Positions 20,042 through 31,193 of a stretch of 64,000 bases of DNA are shown here, in pieces (position 1 is the first letter of the stretch; every line of letters begins with the position of its first letter). Below the pieces are notes generated by a model, which saw only the letters and a program-made list of their open reading frames with translations, searched no databases and was not told where the DNA came from. Source of the stretch: Bremia lactucae (taxonomy: Eukaryota > Oomycota > Peronosporomycetes > Peronosporales > Peronosporaceae). The stretch is taken from contig NC_090612.1 in the NCBI RefSeq assembly GCF_004359215.1, positions 6,189,546 to 6,253,545 of the forward strand, in the 5' to 3' direction. The position numbers and the translations under genes are program-made.

Positions 20042-20461
20042 GTGGTCAATAAAACTACGTCCTATGACCGACCTCTCGGCGGTATCATAGGCGAGTTTGA
20101 TGCTAAAAGCGTGAGCGAGGCTCAACGCTTTTTGATTAAGCGATTAGCCATCACACGAAAAGTCCGTGACGAGATGGCAAGCGCACAGGACAAGCAAAAA
20201 GAATATGCTGACCGAAATGGTCTCAAAATTAACGAACGCTTTAAAGTGGGTGAAAAAGTACTATTAAGTATTGCTACCCTACCTAAAAATGCAATTTTTG
20301 TACTACCTGGAGGTACTACGAAGTTGTTGCACCGTTTCATTGGGCCCTTTAAGGTGGTAATAGAGGTTGGTGACTCAAATTATAGGCTCACCCTTCCCTC
20401 GTATATAAAGACGCGCCGTATTTTAAGTGGGTCGTCTGAAACGGTATGTAGACTCAAATGA
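20042..20461 (+). CDS. Integrase C-terminal fragment of family Ty3-D
   Basis: This 139-residue frame has VSEAQRFLIKRL, then DKQKEYADRNG, the VGEKVLLSIATLPK strand, and HRFIGPFKVVIEVGDSNYRL. It is the GPY/F integrase tail of a gypsy family distinct from A, B and C. The integrase core is absent; sequence upstream is the C1 LTR. A second copy with a frameshift lies at 57.96-58.27 kb. Confidence 0.7.
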   Translation: MVNKTTSYDRPLGGIIGEFDAKSVSEAQRFLIKRLAITRKVRDEMASAQDKQKEYADRNGLKINERFKVGEKVLLSIATLPKNAIFVLPGGTTKLLHRFIGPFKVVIEVGDSNYRLTLPSYIKTRRILSGSSETVCRLK

Positions 20462-20522
20462 GCCTCATACCCCCATTCGTCGAAGAAGACGATGGTGACG
20501 CCGACTGTGAGTCTAGCGGCGA

Positions 20523-21643
20523 TCAGATGAGGGAGACGGTGAATTTACTTGGTGACTGCCTATGAAAAGGAGCACCAGCTGAGGCCTCTTCGCTAGTCTC
20601 AAATGGACTAGCAGAAGTAGCGTAGTGAGAAGAAACAGGGGGTACAGTACCGCCCATGATTTCTTTCACACGCAAGCGGGCGATATTAATTCGCTGCGAC
20701 CGCTGTATCATCGCATCGGAATGCGGATGAATGCGGCGCAAGAATTTCGCCTCGTATTGGTCGGGCGTTTCATTTAAACGCAACACGACCGGGTCTTCCA
20801 TAATTTAATGACACCATAATAGTTTTGAGCATTTAGAAAAGCGCGTTTTTTGAGCGACGCTATTGTCCCGTTTACACGAGGCCATTCAGAGAGAGGGAGC
20901 ATAAGTGATATGCCACCCGTCACACAGCCACGTTTAATACGGCTGGCTTGTGACAGCGACTAAGCACATTCACGCGTCGTCGGCGGAGCGTTACGCTCAG
21001 AATCCTCTATGTCAGAACCATTATGGATAATGGTCTGAGCAAAAGACGGTGTGGTTTTACCCAACGGAGAAGCGGCTGCGCCTTTATGGGCAGCGCTCGC
21101 AATAACCGTCGCTGCGCTATCCAGCGCAGACGACGAGACAGCATTCGTAAGTGTTGCTGTCTCCATGTTATGAGCAATGATAGAAGTTTGGATGGGCAAT
21201 AATGTGCCATCATCCTTCCTCGTGAGATCCTTGTCCGCATCATTACTTTGAGGTGACGGCAACGGTCTCGACTCATTGTAGTCGACAATGAGCGACGGAT
21301 CAACATCCTCACTGATTAAGTGGGATGAATCCTTAAGCCCCGTTAACGCGACAGCAGCAGTAGCGGTCGGCGTTTCAGCTAAGGCATTGGACGCTGCAGG
21401 GCGTGTTAACGCGGCGCGCGCGCTAAATGCAAGAGTTAGTGGGCGTCTTCGCAGACGACCCTCCAACGTTGCCCATGTAGGTGGCACCTTTGGCGCCGTG
21501 TATGAAAACAGAGGTCGCTAGAGTGAATCAGAGACTTAGCGGCGCGTCAAGCAGCATAGTTCTTCCTTCCACTTTATCGAAGTTTAAAATGTAACTTCGT
21601 TCTTTAAGGGAGTGGATAGTGTAACTGGCTAAAGTTGCCCTAA
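20523..21643 (-). repeat. Rep-F repeat, copy 2, two ORFs
   Basis: On the minus strand, ORF A (21487-20960, 175 codons) carries PTATAAVALTGLKDSS and QTIIHNGSDIED. ORF B (20801-20523 and degraded sequence to about 20880) carries LNETPDQYEAKFLRRIHPHSD and QRINIARLRVKEIMGG. I recognise neither. ORF B looks like a small helical, possibly DNA-binding protein, but this is a guess from charge and spacing. An E-type LTR lies directly upstream at 21644, so Rep-F may be the internal part of an E-related non-autonomous element. Confidence 0.6.
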
Positions 21644-22150
21644 TGTTACACAGTCCCCGTTAAATACACTTGGTGTACTCAAGGGGATGGTCAATTTCTT
21701 AAATAAAGTAATTAGACCCACCACTTGAGTGTGGTTCACATTTGTGACCAACCCTTGTGTATGTGATGCACATAGGTGCATTCACATTAGGAGGGATGTC
21801 GCCTAGCGTCATCCGTTACGCGAGATATATAGAGATACGCTCGCAAAACATATTAGTGTAATCAATAGAGATGACAGTTCAATTTGGTAAAAATTGGAAT
21901 TTATATTTAATGCGATTATATTTAAATCGGTCTCAAACTACTTTCTACTTATCAAGTGCGCACGAGGAGTCGAATCACCGCTCCCGTGACGACACGTTTA
22001 CCAGAGTACCTAGTGCGTTGGATGAGGTCGCTAAGGCGCCCACCACAATTACCTCACGGCACACGAAATTAGACGGTCAAACAGCTTCTCCGCTGCGCTA
22101 GGGTGTGTGCTTAAGTAGAGCGTGCCCCCATAAAGACTTGCCCACCTACA
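21644..22150 (-). repeat. E-type LTR
   Basis: A 507-bp inverted relative of the E1 LTRs, bounded by TGTTACACAG at 21644 and CCACCTACA at 22150. It is followed at once by Rep-F on its internal side. Confidence 0.8.
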
Positions 22151-22167
22151 ACTTTCAACTTAAGAAG

Positions 22168-22362
22168 TGCGCACGTGAAGACGGATTACCGCTTCCGTGA
22201 CGACACTTGTACTAAAGTACTTAGCTCGTTGGGTGAGGTCGCTTAGGGGCCCACCAACAATCTCACTGCACGTGTGAGAAGACGGTCAAACCGCCTTCTC
22301 ACTGTGCCTAAAGGTGTGTGCGTAAGTAGAGCGTGGCTGCTATAGTAGCACCTGTCTACACC
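22168..22362 (-). repeat. Second E-type LTR fragment
   Basis: About 195 bp repeats the outer part of the adjacent LTR (GTGCGCACGTGAAGACGG.., then ..CTGTCTACA), with about 75-80% similarity by eye. It suggests tandem or nested LTR insertion. Confidence 0.55.
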
Positions 22363-24074
22363 CACCCTTGTGTCTTAATGTGCTTTCGCATTTAAGGGGA
22401 TCAAGACATCATCTGCGATTTAAAAAAGTAAGCTCGCCATGCAGGAATACACATCTACAGATGGCATCCAATCATTGGATAAAGTTTATATTTAATTACA
22501 TTTGGTTTAAATATATTTCCCTAGTCGAACGTGAATAAAACAGTGTCTAGTTTTAATCTAGCCACATCATTTGTCAAAAGGATCCAAAAAGACGAGTGAA
22601 GGTATTCTACTTTCATACTTCACTCCTACTTAGTGGCTTGCACTTCATTTGCTGCATCATTGGGGACAAAATAATACTTTTATTGTTGCCTAAATTGTTT
22701 ATCGGGCATATAAATCTAAAATTCCCTTGCGGATCTCCAATATCAATGACGCTATTATAGGATACTTCTTGTCCTCAAAACTGCATCTCATGCTTTACGC
22801 GCAAGTAAAAATATCGTTTGCCTTGCAAAAGGATATATGGAGCTTTGATTTCTCGTGGTGAAGCGTGTGTCGACACAATATTGGTTAAAACGCAACTTTT
22901 TAAAATGGCTGTGTCATCACTCCCGGGGCTAACTATATTTTGGTGTTGTCGCATGGTGTTAAGTCATCTGGTCGCTCAATCGTCGCATGAATACCCAATT
23001 TTCTCTTCCAGATGATTTCAATTATCGATGAGCGTGATGTATATATTTGAAATTTCGTTTCTGCAGCTGGTGGTAAAAACATGGTCTTAATTAATCTGAA
23101 CTTTTTTCCAGCTCAATGCTTGCGATGCGAAATAACGCATGAATGTCGCATCCATTTCCGAACAGTCCAAGAAAGTTGCTGGAAGTTTTTTTTACGGCAT
23201 CTCGATTAGTTGTCGGCTTGCTTCCGATATTGTGACCACAGCAATTGTTGAGCTTGTACAATGGTTCGATATGACATTACTTTATATCTTAATGGCGCAA
23301 TGAGTCTATTAAATACCTAAGCACGTGATATTGGCTGCAAAATATTCAATATGTTGTGCTTTGTCTTATTTGTTAAGCAAACGTGTCGTTAATTTTCGTG
23401 CAAAAAGAAGCCATCATATTTATATGAATCAGATGCCGGCTCTATTTGTCGCAACGAAAAAGTCAAGATTTCCACGTGTCCTACGCTAAAAGGCTTTATC
23501 TCCGTCCAGGAACGGGAGGATGTCGTCCCGCTCACGTCTTGTCCATAAAAGTGGATTCGCGCATGCCAGCGCATCACGTTATCCGCTCGTTCTTTTTTTA
23601 AGAAACTTCGGTTGGGGGAGGCACAAATTGCTAAACAGTGACATTCTTGTATGATAAACAGGACTGTCATGTCTACTCTTTATCTATCATAAGATATTTA
23701 TTGCCCGATAGCCACTGCAAACTAACAAAGCCTATGGTCACCGCACAGTCAGGTCCCCCATTCTATTTCAAGCAAGATAAATGGTATTGGATCTTCCACC
23801 TGATCGGAGTTTTTCGAAAGTCTCGTTATATTAGCTCATACTTGCTATTGTTAGCGTCACTATCCCTTACAACTTGCATAAAAAATCTAATCTTTTTCGC
23901 ATTAGGTCTACTGCGACAAGGCTACCACCACTTCATTGGTGGCAATCGATTGCATGACTCGTCTAATTTTAATTTTTGTTTTCAAGAGACCGCTACAGTT
24001 TTAATTGGAGCGAGTCATTATCATTTTGCTTCCGTCTCAGTAAGATCTCTTTCTTTCTTATTTCAACGAGCGAC
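22363..24074. other. Non-repeat flank upstream of effector candidate
   Basis: AT-rich sequence without recognised repeat or protein similarity. Open frames such as 23638-24093 (plus) are hydrophobic, poorly structured and overlap the likely promoter, and are probably chance. Confidence 0.45.
24015..24027 (+). promoter_or_regulatory. Inr-like core promoter of effector candidate
   Basis: TCATTATCATTTT lies 47 bases before the ATG. It resembles the oomycete initiator consensus (TCATTYYNCAWTTT) with one base of spacing missing. Distance to the start codon fits the short oomycete 5' leaders. Confidence 0.35.
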
Positions 24075-24500
24075 ATGGTGCGTATGCTCCTGATTAGCAG
24101 TATTTTTGTGTCTGCGATTTCCCTCGGAGATTCGAGTGCTTTCCTCGTAGCCGCTAATATAGAGCAGGAAATGCGTGACACAATCCCAGTCGCGCCAGTT
24201 GCTAGATACCTGAAAGCTGGAGAACTGCGCAAATCTGCGAAATCTGAGGAGAGAATGTTTTCCAGCTCCAAACTATTCAAATTCTCCAAAGAAGACGAGA
24301 AGTTGTTCCAAGAAGCCGCGAAAGAGATTACTGATACAGCTTCAACCGCAAAAGGAGCTACAAGCAAATCAGAGACTGTAAAAAGAGAGATAGACCCAGT
24401 TGAAAAAACAATGGCAGCAAAAAGAAGAAAAAGAGCCGATGCAAGAAAGAGAATAGATCTTGAAAATGGCATGGAAAAGCTCAATACAGATGACAACTAA
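24075..24500 (+). CDS. Candidate secreted RxLR-like effector
   Basis: This is an uninterrupted 141-residue protein starting at ATG 24075. A longer frame from 23976 would bury the signal peptide. Residues 1-22 are a good signal peptide (MVRMLLISSIFVSAISLG, small residues SSA before the likely cleavage). Residues 44-47 are RYLK, followed by GELR (49-52) and SEER (57-60), the spacing of an RxLR-EER host-targeting region with Lys for the final Arg. The C-terminal domain is helical and charged, with a basic cluster KRRKR..ARKR at 116-126 that could direct nuclear import. No WY fold was recognised. It stands in a small unique island between transposons, the usual setting for effectors. Function is not assignable. 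Confidence 0.7.
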   Translation: MVRMLLISSIFVSAISLGDSSAFLVAANIEQEMRDTIPVAPVARYLKAGELRKSAKSEERMFSSSKLFKFSKEDEKLFQEAAKEITDTASTAKGATSKSETVKREIDPVEKTMAAKRRKRADARKRIDLENGMEKLNTDDN

Positions 24501-24732
24501 AAGGATAATACAAACAACAATGATGCTACGTAATTTAATGTTGATGTATTAATTAAATCTGTAAGCGTCAAATTTTACTTGACATTTAAAAGCTATTGAA
24601 GTAGTACACTCCGAATTATTTCTGGTTGTCAATTTCGTCAATTTGTTAATTGCGCTGGAGCATATGTTAGGTGAATACGGGGTAATTTCTTAAAGGCATT
24701 CAGGTCATATTTAAAAAGCCCTGTAAGTACAT

Positions 24733-24939
24733 TGTAATGGTGTTTCCGTTTCATAAATATTATTTTCGGTAAGAGGAATAATAAATACGATTTCCTTTAA
24801 GAGAAAATCAATAGATTTTTTGGTCTTTTATCAAATTCGACTTAACAGTTCCAATATTACCAATTTTGGTAATATTGACGCGATAAGACAGTGATTCTTT
24901 TAATTGGTTGATTTTAGTTTGAATCAACCGATCTACACG
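24733..24939 (+). repeat. LTR fragment of Ty3-B
   Basis: It starts TGTAATGGTGTTTCCG and matches the first 200 bp of the LTR at 30709, then is cut by the A3 LTR at 24940. ACACG (24935-24939) would be the target duplication. Confidence 0.75.
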
Positions 24940-25377
24940 TGTAACGGGGTGTATCGTTACAAGAAAATTAACACTTTAAGGTTGTTAATTGTATATTATC
25001 TAAAAGGTAGAGAATATTTGGAGAATATATCTTTACGTGGTAATTTCCTAAAAGCTTATCTATTGGTAGATATACACCATTATATCTACTTTCTCCGCGG
25101 TCCAGTCAGCGCTGGACGCACGCAAAAGAAAAAGACAGATAAGACTTCATTACATGTTTTGTATTAGTTTAAAATTAATTTAGTACTTAATAGACAGAAG
25201 CAGAAGAACTTAATTATATTAAATACGGTTTTATCAACCTCTTTTAAGCAAGTGCTATAAAGAGAGTCTTCCTTTGCACGTACTAGGTGCGTGAACTGAC
25301 GTGAGGCACCACTCGCACCGAGGCAGTGCGAAGTGGACTTTTATTGAAACAGTACAAGTCAGTAGTGCTCCGTTACA
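24940..25377 (+). repeat. 5' LTR of A3
   Basis: A 438-bp LTR from TGTAACGGGGTG to GCTCCGTTACA. It includes the AT-rich U3 and the GCGGTCCAGTCAGCGCTGG block shared by A2. Confidence 0.9.
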
Positions 25378-25379
25378 CC

Positions 25380-25397
25380 TGGTAGCACTTTGTAGTT
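25380..25397 (+). other. Primer-binding site of Ty3-A
   Basis: TGGTAGCACTTTGTAG lies two bases after the LTR and begins with TGG, the complement of a tRNA CCA end. The same stretch flanks the LTRs of A1 and A4, and TGGCAGCACTTCG flanks the B2 LTR. The tRNA was not identified. Confidence 0.55.
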
Positions 25398-26340
25398 CGT
25401 CCGTTTCGCGTGATAGCTACTCCTTTCTAAGTGACATAGAAAGGAGTGCGGTCAAACGAATGAGTTCGACCGTAGGGAACGATGCCATCTTGGCCATGCT
25501 GTCCGATTTTGACAAAGATGCCCTCTATTTATCATCGCCAAGTTCATACACATGAACATGACGAGGCGAAGGAGAAGGTAGCCTTGCTTAATCCGCAAGG
25601 CTCTCAACAGGCAGAATTGTTGAGGTTACAACAAGTACAGAACCCTGTACCTGGGATGACGCACACGCGTCGTCCGGAAACCTGAAAGATTGACATCTCT
25701 AAGTATAGGGGAGTCGAAGAAGACTCTCTCTTGAGATGGTTTGTCGAGTTGGACGATGCATTAAGGGCACGTCACATCGTCGACGAGCAAATGCAAGTCG
25801 CATTCGCTCAATCAGATTAGGCAGGTCGCTCCAAAACTTGGGCATTGAGCCTTACGTTGCGCGACCCATACGTCTTTGGGTCGCTATAGGCTTTTAAAGC
25901 CCGGCTCAAACAGACGTTTGAACCGCCAAGGGCTGAGTTCAGAGCTCGTTCAGAGCTTCTGAAACTTAAGCAAGGCAAGCGTGATGTTCACGCATATTTT
26001 CAGCACATACGACTCTTAGCGAGTTGTATAACAAATAACATAGTCCAAGAACACACGTTGATTACGGTGTTCATGCAAGGTCTTACGGATGGTCCCGTAA
26101 AGACCCACCTGTTCCGCTTGGGACTGGATACGCTTCAAGAAGCAACATCCGTTGCGGAATAGAAGGATTTTAAGCTTGAGACAGGCTTAAGCTAGTTCGT
26201 CATCGTATCGTCCTCCATGACGACACGATTTAGGAAGTCCAGAGCACATGGACCTCTCTTACATCGAAAGCGAGAGACCTCGCTTTTCAAACAACAAGCG
26301 ATTGCAGAAAAATGCAATCGCTGTCAAAAGTTAGGACACT
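25398..26340 (+). pseudogene. gag of A3, start deleted
   Basis: Colinear gag blocks lie in several frames: IERSAVKRMSSTVGND, QQVQNPVPGMTHTRRPETL, EAFKARLKQTF equivalents, MQGLTDGPVKTHLF, and a knuckle CNRCQKLGHYANNR in which the last Cys is Arg. The ATG region seen in A4 (MDMLDNNGNTHH) is deleted. Confidence 0.75.
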
Positions 26341-27430
26341 ATGCTAATAATCGTAGTGCTTCACGCCCAGTACCGAGAGGTACTGACCATAAATATGGAC
26401 CTAATGCAAAAAGGGCAACGGTCACGGGTCCGACGTTGTTGCGAAATCACAGCAGCGAGGCGGACCTTAAAAAAACGGTCGGGCTCAATAGGGGCGCAAC
26501 GCCCTACTGATCCAGCAACATCAAGAGAATTTGCAAATCTCTTGACTAAAGTTGCTCCAGACACACAATCATTATGTGTCTCTGCACCTGGTGATGAGGT
26601 ATCCCTCATCACCTTGAAGTTACAAGTGGCAAATGATTTGTCACTTAGAGCCTTAGCGGACTGTGGAGCGTCGAATAACTTTATTCGCCGCCAGTCGCTA
26701 GAGGGTCGTAGGCTGAAATATGTTGAGCGTAACATCCCTCCAACGAGGATGACGGTGCATCTAGCGACAGGCGCATCGATAACAGTAATACAACGCGTAG
26801 TGAAATTTTTACTACACGTTAAAAGGTTTAAAGTACGATGATGATTTCATCGTACTGGATTTGGATGACAAATTTTATGTCATCCTGGGTTTACCTTGGA
26901 TCAGAAAACATGAGACAAGATAAGCTGCCAGCATCAATCCGTAAGAGACCAGCCACTTGTTCATCAGATAGCCATCTGATGAACGCCTTGGACCATCCAC
27001 AAGCGTGAGGATGTACTACGAGTGAGTGCGATGGCCTCATTTGTGGTACAGTCGTTATTACGAATGCACAAGATCACAGTGTCACTACTAATCACCCTGT
27101 GGAGTCAGCTGCCGCGGCTGTGCAAATGCACAGGTAGCGCCGAAGGTCCACCACTCGAATAAGTCGAGTGGATTAAGACATGAATGTACGCCTAGCGGGC
27201 GACATTCAAGAAAGATACCTGTTGTCCAAAAGGGACAACACGATGATCCTAGGTCGAATAGAGAGTCGACCGTAGAGGACCCGACTGTGATAGCGCAATC
27301 ACACTCGGAAGACGAGGAGGGAATAAGTCCCCACGTACTTGAGGAGAAAACTCCTCAAATAGTTAATGCTGAAGTGACTAGACTTCAGATCCCGAGGGAC
27401 TAATTTTACGGCAGCCTGTGGATAAATCTC
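26341..27430 (+). pseudogene. Protease and spacer of A3
   Basis: The frame 26341-26841 carries ADCGAS and ends at the same frameshift as A2. Downstream the GLPWIRKHE block is followed by a stop (TAAGCTG) absent from A2. The spacer has single-base deletions. Confidence 0.75.
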
Positions 27431-27562
27431 AGGAAGTAACCGAGACATTAAATGTCTTGTTAATAACGATCAAGAGTAGGCGCTTATACTCTTGATCTGT
27501 ATGCGCCTCCGAAGTTAACTTCGGAGATAACTCAATTATCAACCCTAGAACCTAAGCGGTTC

Positions 27563-28630
27563 TTGAGAGATCTGCATAGTGGTAAAATCAAGCAGATCTG
27601 CGTACTCGTCACAGAGGACGATTACGTAACCGATATCCGGTCAGCGGTAATTTTTGCAGAGAACGAACGGGTTCTCAGCAGCTCATCGATGGACGAAAGT
27701 GTCCTCGATGTGAAGACTTGGATCGAGAGATATACTACTCAATTCTGGGAGTCACGTAAGACAAATCCTTTACACAAGGATTTGATTGAATTCAGGGATG
27801 TATTCCCTGAAGAAGTTCCATGCGAGTTGCCTAAGGATAAAGGCACTTGACATGAGATCGTGCTCAAGTGCTGTGTCATGAAGCAGTGGTCAATGCCTCG
27901 TGAACAAGTACTTGCGATCGATAAATTCTTTACCGATCGATTAAAAGCGGGCCATGTAAGGGAGTCAACCCCCCCCTTACACAGCTCTCCGACCTTCTGT
28001 GTGCGAAAGACCACAGGAGGATGGCGGATAGTGCACGCATTCAACGAACTGAATGCTGCAACGGTACCGGCTCAAACGCCGATACCTAGAAAAGACGTAA
28101 TCAAAGATGGTATGTGTAAGAGTACGATCTTTTCGTCTATGGATCTAATTGATGGGTTCTATCAAATCTTTATGCGTGAAAGGGACATCCCGTACACAGC
28201 AGTGAGCACTCCGAGTGGGATGCTCTGGGAATAGCTAGTAATGCTACAGAGGCATAGTAATGCCCCTGCAATATTCAACAGATGCGTAACGGATCTGTTA
28301 AGCCCGGTACGAGAATTCGCACCGAGTTATTTTGACGATGTATTCGTTCATAGCCGGGCCATGAACGAAAAGACGGACGTGGAAGTTCATAAAACTTACG
28401 TTCATCAGGTTCTTACACTTTGCGAAAGCATAAGTTGTACGCAAATCTCAAGAAGTGAATTTTCGCTGCAAGCGAAATACCGCTTCTTGGGTGCATCGTC
28501 GGTAAACACGGCGTGCGCCCTGATCCCGAAAAGATCAAGGCAATTACCGACTGGCCAGATCTATCCGATGTCATGGATCTACGAAGTTCTTTGGTTTAGC
28601 GGCGTACTTGCAAAACTACTCACGCAATAA
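27563..28630 (+). pseudogene. Reverse transcriptase of A3
   Basis: The frame 27860-28234 holds SPTFCVRKTTGGWRIVHAFNEL, PIPRKDVI and SSMDLIDGFYQIF. The next, 28241-28630, holds NAPAIFNR and the catalytic SYFDDVFVHSR. A TAG (28234) and a shift near 28240 separate fingers from palm. The primer grip and connection are frameshifted after 28430. Confidence 0.8.
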
Positions 28631-28729
28631 TGCCGAGATGACAGTTCATCTCTCTCGTCTCTTGAAAAAGACCAAAAATAGTTACGGAACACTGATTGTC
28701 AGCGTTTCTTTGAAGGTATCAAGCAAAGC

Positions 28730-29242
28730 TTGATGCAATCGCCCATCTTGGCGATTGCAGATCAAGCCAGACCATTCCATGTGGTCTGTGACGCCAGTGA
28801 TTTCGCAATCGGCTGCGCGTTAACGCAATACGATACAGACGGCGCGGAGCGCGTCGTCTGTTACCAATCGCGTCAGCTGCAACCAGCTGAACGCAATTAC
28901 TCAGTCCATGACAAGGAACTCCTTGCCATCAAATATGCACTGGCTAAGTTTAGGGTCTATCTCCTCGGAGATAGACGGTTCATCGTATATACGGATCATG
29001 CGTCATTACGCACGGCCGTAAACAGCCCACACCTCTCGCAAAGAACGGCGAGGTGGCTATCCTTCTTCACGGAGTATAGTTTCTCCGTGGAATGTAAACC
29101 AGGACGACTTAATGTCGTCGCTGATGCGTTATCACGCCGACCCGATTTCGAGCCGGCTGCGCATTCCAGCAGTGAAAATAATCCCACTGTTGCAACACTT
29201 ATTTCAAGTGTTCCGTCATCAACCTTGTTTGATGACATATAG
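28730..29242 (+). CDS. RNase H domain of A3
   Basis: A 170-codon open frame covers the whole RT-RNase H: VVCDASDFAIGCALTQ (first Asp), ERNYSVHDKELLAIKYAL (Glu), FIVYTDHASLRTA (Asp), then LSFFTEYSFSVECKPGRLNVVADALSRRPD. All catalytic acids are present. It degrades the RNA strand of RNA-DNA hybrids during reverse transcription. It remains part of a dead polyprotein. Confidence 0.85.
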   Translation: MMQSPILAIADQARPFHVVCDASDFAIGCALTQYDTDGAERVVCYQSRQLQPAERNYSVHDKELLAIKYALAKFRVYLLGDRRFIVYTDHASLRTAVNSPHLSQRTARWLSFFTEYSFSVECKPGRLNVVADALSRRPDFEPAAHSSSENNPTVATLISSVPSSTLFDDI

Positions 29243-29278
29243 AAAGCCTACGCAGAAGATAAGGACCTTCTGCGTTTA

Positions 29279-29815
29279 ATGGAGCATCGGATGAATCCAT
29301 CCGATAAATCATTTAAAGATTTACCGGCTTTATATCGATCGTCATTCGATCGATACACAACACGCAACGGCTTATTGTATTACACAGCCGTTGCCGGCGA
29401 CACTCCAGCTGTCGTCGTCCCAACTCACAATGATTTGCGCTTGCGCATCATGTATAACTCACCATGATTTGCGCTTGCGCATCATGTATAAGTACGATGC
29501 ATTAACAAGTGCGAATCGTGGACGGGAGAAAACTTATCTCACAGTAAGTCGCGACTTTACCGGCCCCGCCAGTATCAGTTCGTGCGTAAGTACGTTCGTG
29601 CTTGCGAGGTATGTCAACGAGTGAAGCCTAGCCCTTCATCCTGTGCACCTCTCCAACCTCTATCACTTCCGGCAGAATGGTGGCAGTCCGTATCTATGGC
29701 TTCGTCTTCGGATTCCCCAAAGACGATCACAAAAACAATGGAATCCTTGTTTTTGTAGACAGATTCAGCAAAATGGTACATCTTGTTGCAGTACTAGAGT
29801 CAATCACGGCTCTGC
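29279..29815 (+). pseudogene. Integrase N-terminal part of A3, truncated
   Basis: The HHCC module lies across 29400-29640 and contains a tandem duplication of about 36 bases (GATTTGCGCTTGCGCATCATG, twice at 29431 and 29466). The core begins at 29680 (FVFGFPKDDHKNNG, DRFSKMVHLVAV) and stops after ESITALPE. From there Ty3-B 3' sequence takes over. Confidence 0.75.
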
Positions 29816-30005
29816 CGGAGAAGGGCATCGATGAAGAATTCCGTCTCATCCTCACCAAGCTTGTGAAGTCTGGATGAGTCGAAAATTGGAATATGGTATC
29901 GATCGTTTGTCATACCAGATTAACGAGGTAGGTCATCCTTAGAGGATAGCTAAAGCGTCTTTTTAGGAGCGAACCGCAACGTATTGCGGTCCCTCTCCTG
30001 TTAGC

Positions 30006-30560
30006 TCATGTCAACGGTAATGCTAACTTGACCCTTGGAGCGATCCCTAGCATCACTCCTTTCCTGGTGAAGCAAACTAGCACCACCAGCAGCACTCTTC
30101 CCTTCGAGAACACTGAGTTCCTAGTGACGCATACTATTGTCCCAGAGTGATCAGCGCCCACGGAGTCATCATCAGATGACACCCCACCAAAGAGGTCCGA
30201 CGAGTCGAACAACCTCGTCAACACCGCTCTGGTTGTCACATTAGAGCCCAAAGGTTAGCGAACTCGGCCCCGGGTGATCCGGCGGTCTTTACAGGAGACA
30301 CTGAGCCCGGCGATGCCGGTGACTTGGACCGGTGACCTACAATTGGTGTAGCAGGTAACTTGTCACCCTTGCATGCAATGTCATCAACGGATGACATATC
30401 CCAGTCACCTCCAATCGGAGTAGGAGGTGACGTATGCAATGTTTTAGTAGACGCTAATGCGTCTACTGAAACATTGCCTCACCGACAGTTACGCTGATCC
30501 GTGCAGCTGCCAGCTTTGGGGCATCACGGGCCACGCGCACAGACTTATTAGTCGCCATGT
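30006..30560 (-). pseudogene. Antisense ORF region of Ty3-B (copy B1)
   Basis: On the minus strand, starting near ATG 30560 (MATNKSVRVARD), frames with SPPTPIGGDWDMSSVDD (30439-30236) and MGSNVTTRAVLTRLFDSS (30251-30006) follow each other with frameshifts. The second is near-identical to 43598-43843 in B2, including the acidic SSDDDSVGADHSG block. The direction is opposite to the element. A 42-base palindrome at 30436-30477 interrupts the first part. Confidence 0.45.
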
Positions 30561-30708
30561 TGATTGGGGTCAAAATCAATAATGAAAAAAAATCGGCATT
30601 TTACTAAAACCAAAAACGCAAGTATTACAGGGAAAGACATAATAGTATTTCCTGTCACCCTACATCACTCACTATATTGACTGTTGGTTAGGGGGTGATG
30701 TAACGGGG

Positions 30709-31193
30709 TGTCCCGTTACATGATTATTATTTCCTATAAAAAGGAATAATAAATATTTATTTCCTATGAGAGGAAATATATAAAGAAGTACAAAAGTGTA
30801 TTGTTCATTAATTTTGACTTAAATAGTTCCAGTATTACCAAATCTGGTAATATTGATGCAATTAGATATTGACTCTGTTGGTTGGTTGGTTTAAGTAAGT
30901 CTAAATCAACCTGCCAATCGTTACAAGACACAGTTGTGCGGTGCGAAAGGAGGTGCCATACTCAGTTATTAATAAATAAGTCCAGTAGTAGATAGAAGAT
31001 CGTTACGTAGGAAACTAAACATATTAATACAGTTTTAATTTTCTATATATTAAAGCCTTAGTCTAGACCCTCAGCTTCATAAAATTCTTACTCTGTAACT
31101 TTATGTACGTGAAGTTCAAGGCACCAAACCTTCACTGTAATCAGTGTGAGGTTAAGTAGTACTATCAGTGCTAGTGAAAGGTGCCCCGTTACA
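30709..31193 (+). repeat. 3' LTR of B1
   Basis: A 485-bp LTR starting TGTAACGGGGTGTCCCG and ending GGTGCCCCGTTACA. The ends resemble those of Ty3-A, but the body (for example the GATAGAAGATCGTTACG block) is distinct. Confidence 0.85.

Larger units (their letters stand above)
24940..29815 (+). mobile_element. Ty3-A copy A3
   Basis: 5' LTR, gag, protease, RT, RNase H and the first part of integrase, all plus. It inserted into a Ty3-B LTR. The gag start is deleted just after the primer region. The protease shares the A2 frameshift, and integrase is cut after the TALPE block at about 29815, where Ty3-B 3' sequence begins. RT keeps YFDD and RNase H is fully open, so this was one of the more recently intact copies. 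Confidence 0.85.
29816..31193 (+). mobile_element. Ty3-B copy B1, 3' end
   Basis: The internal 3' region of Ty3-B, a purine-rich tract (TTAGGGGGTGA, 30698-30708) and a complete 3' LTR (30709-31193). The same junction appears inverted at 43169-43310 in B2, which confirms that this is the genuine 3' end of the family. The 5' side is joined to truncated A3 integrase. Confidence 0.75.

Noticed and set aside
23638..24093. 151-codon plus frame upstream of the effector candidate
   Set aside because: Hydrophobic, no domain, overlaps the signal-peptide region in another frame and the likely promoter.
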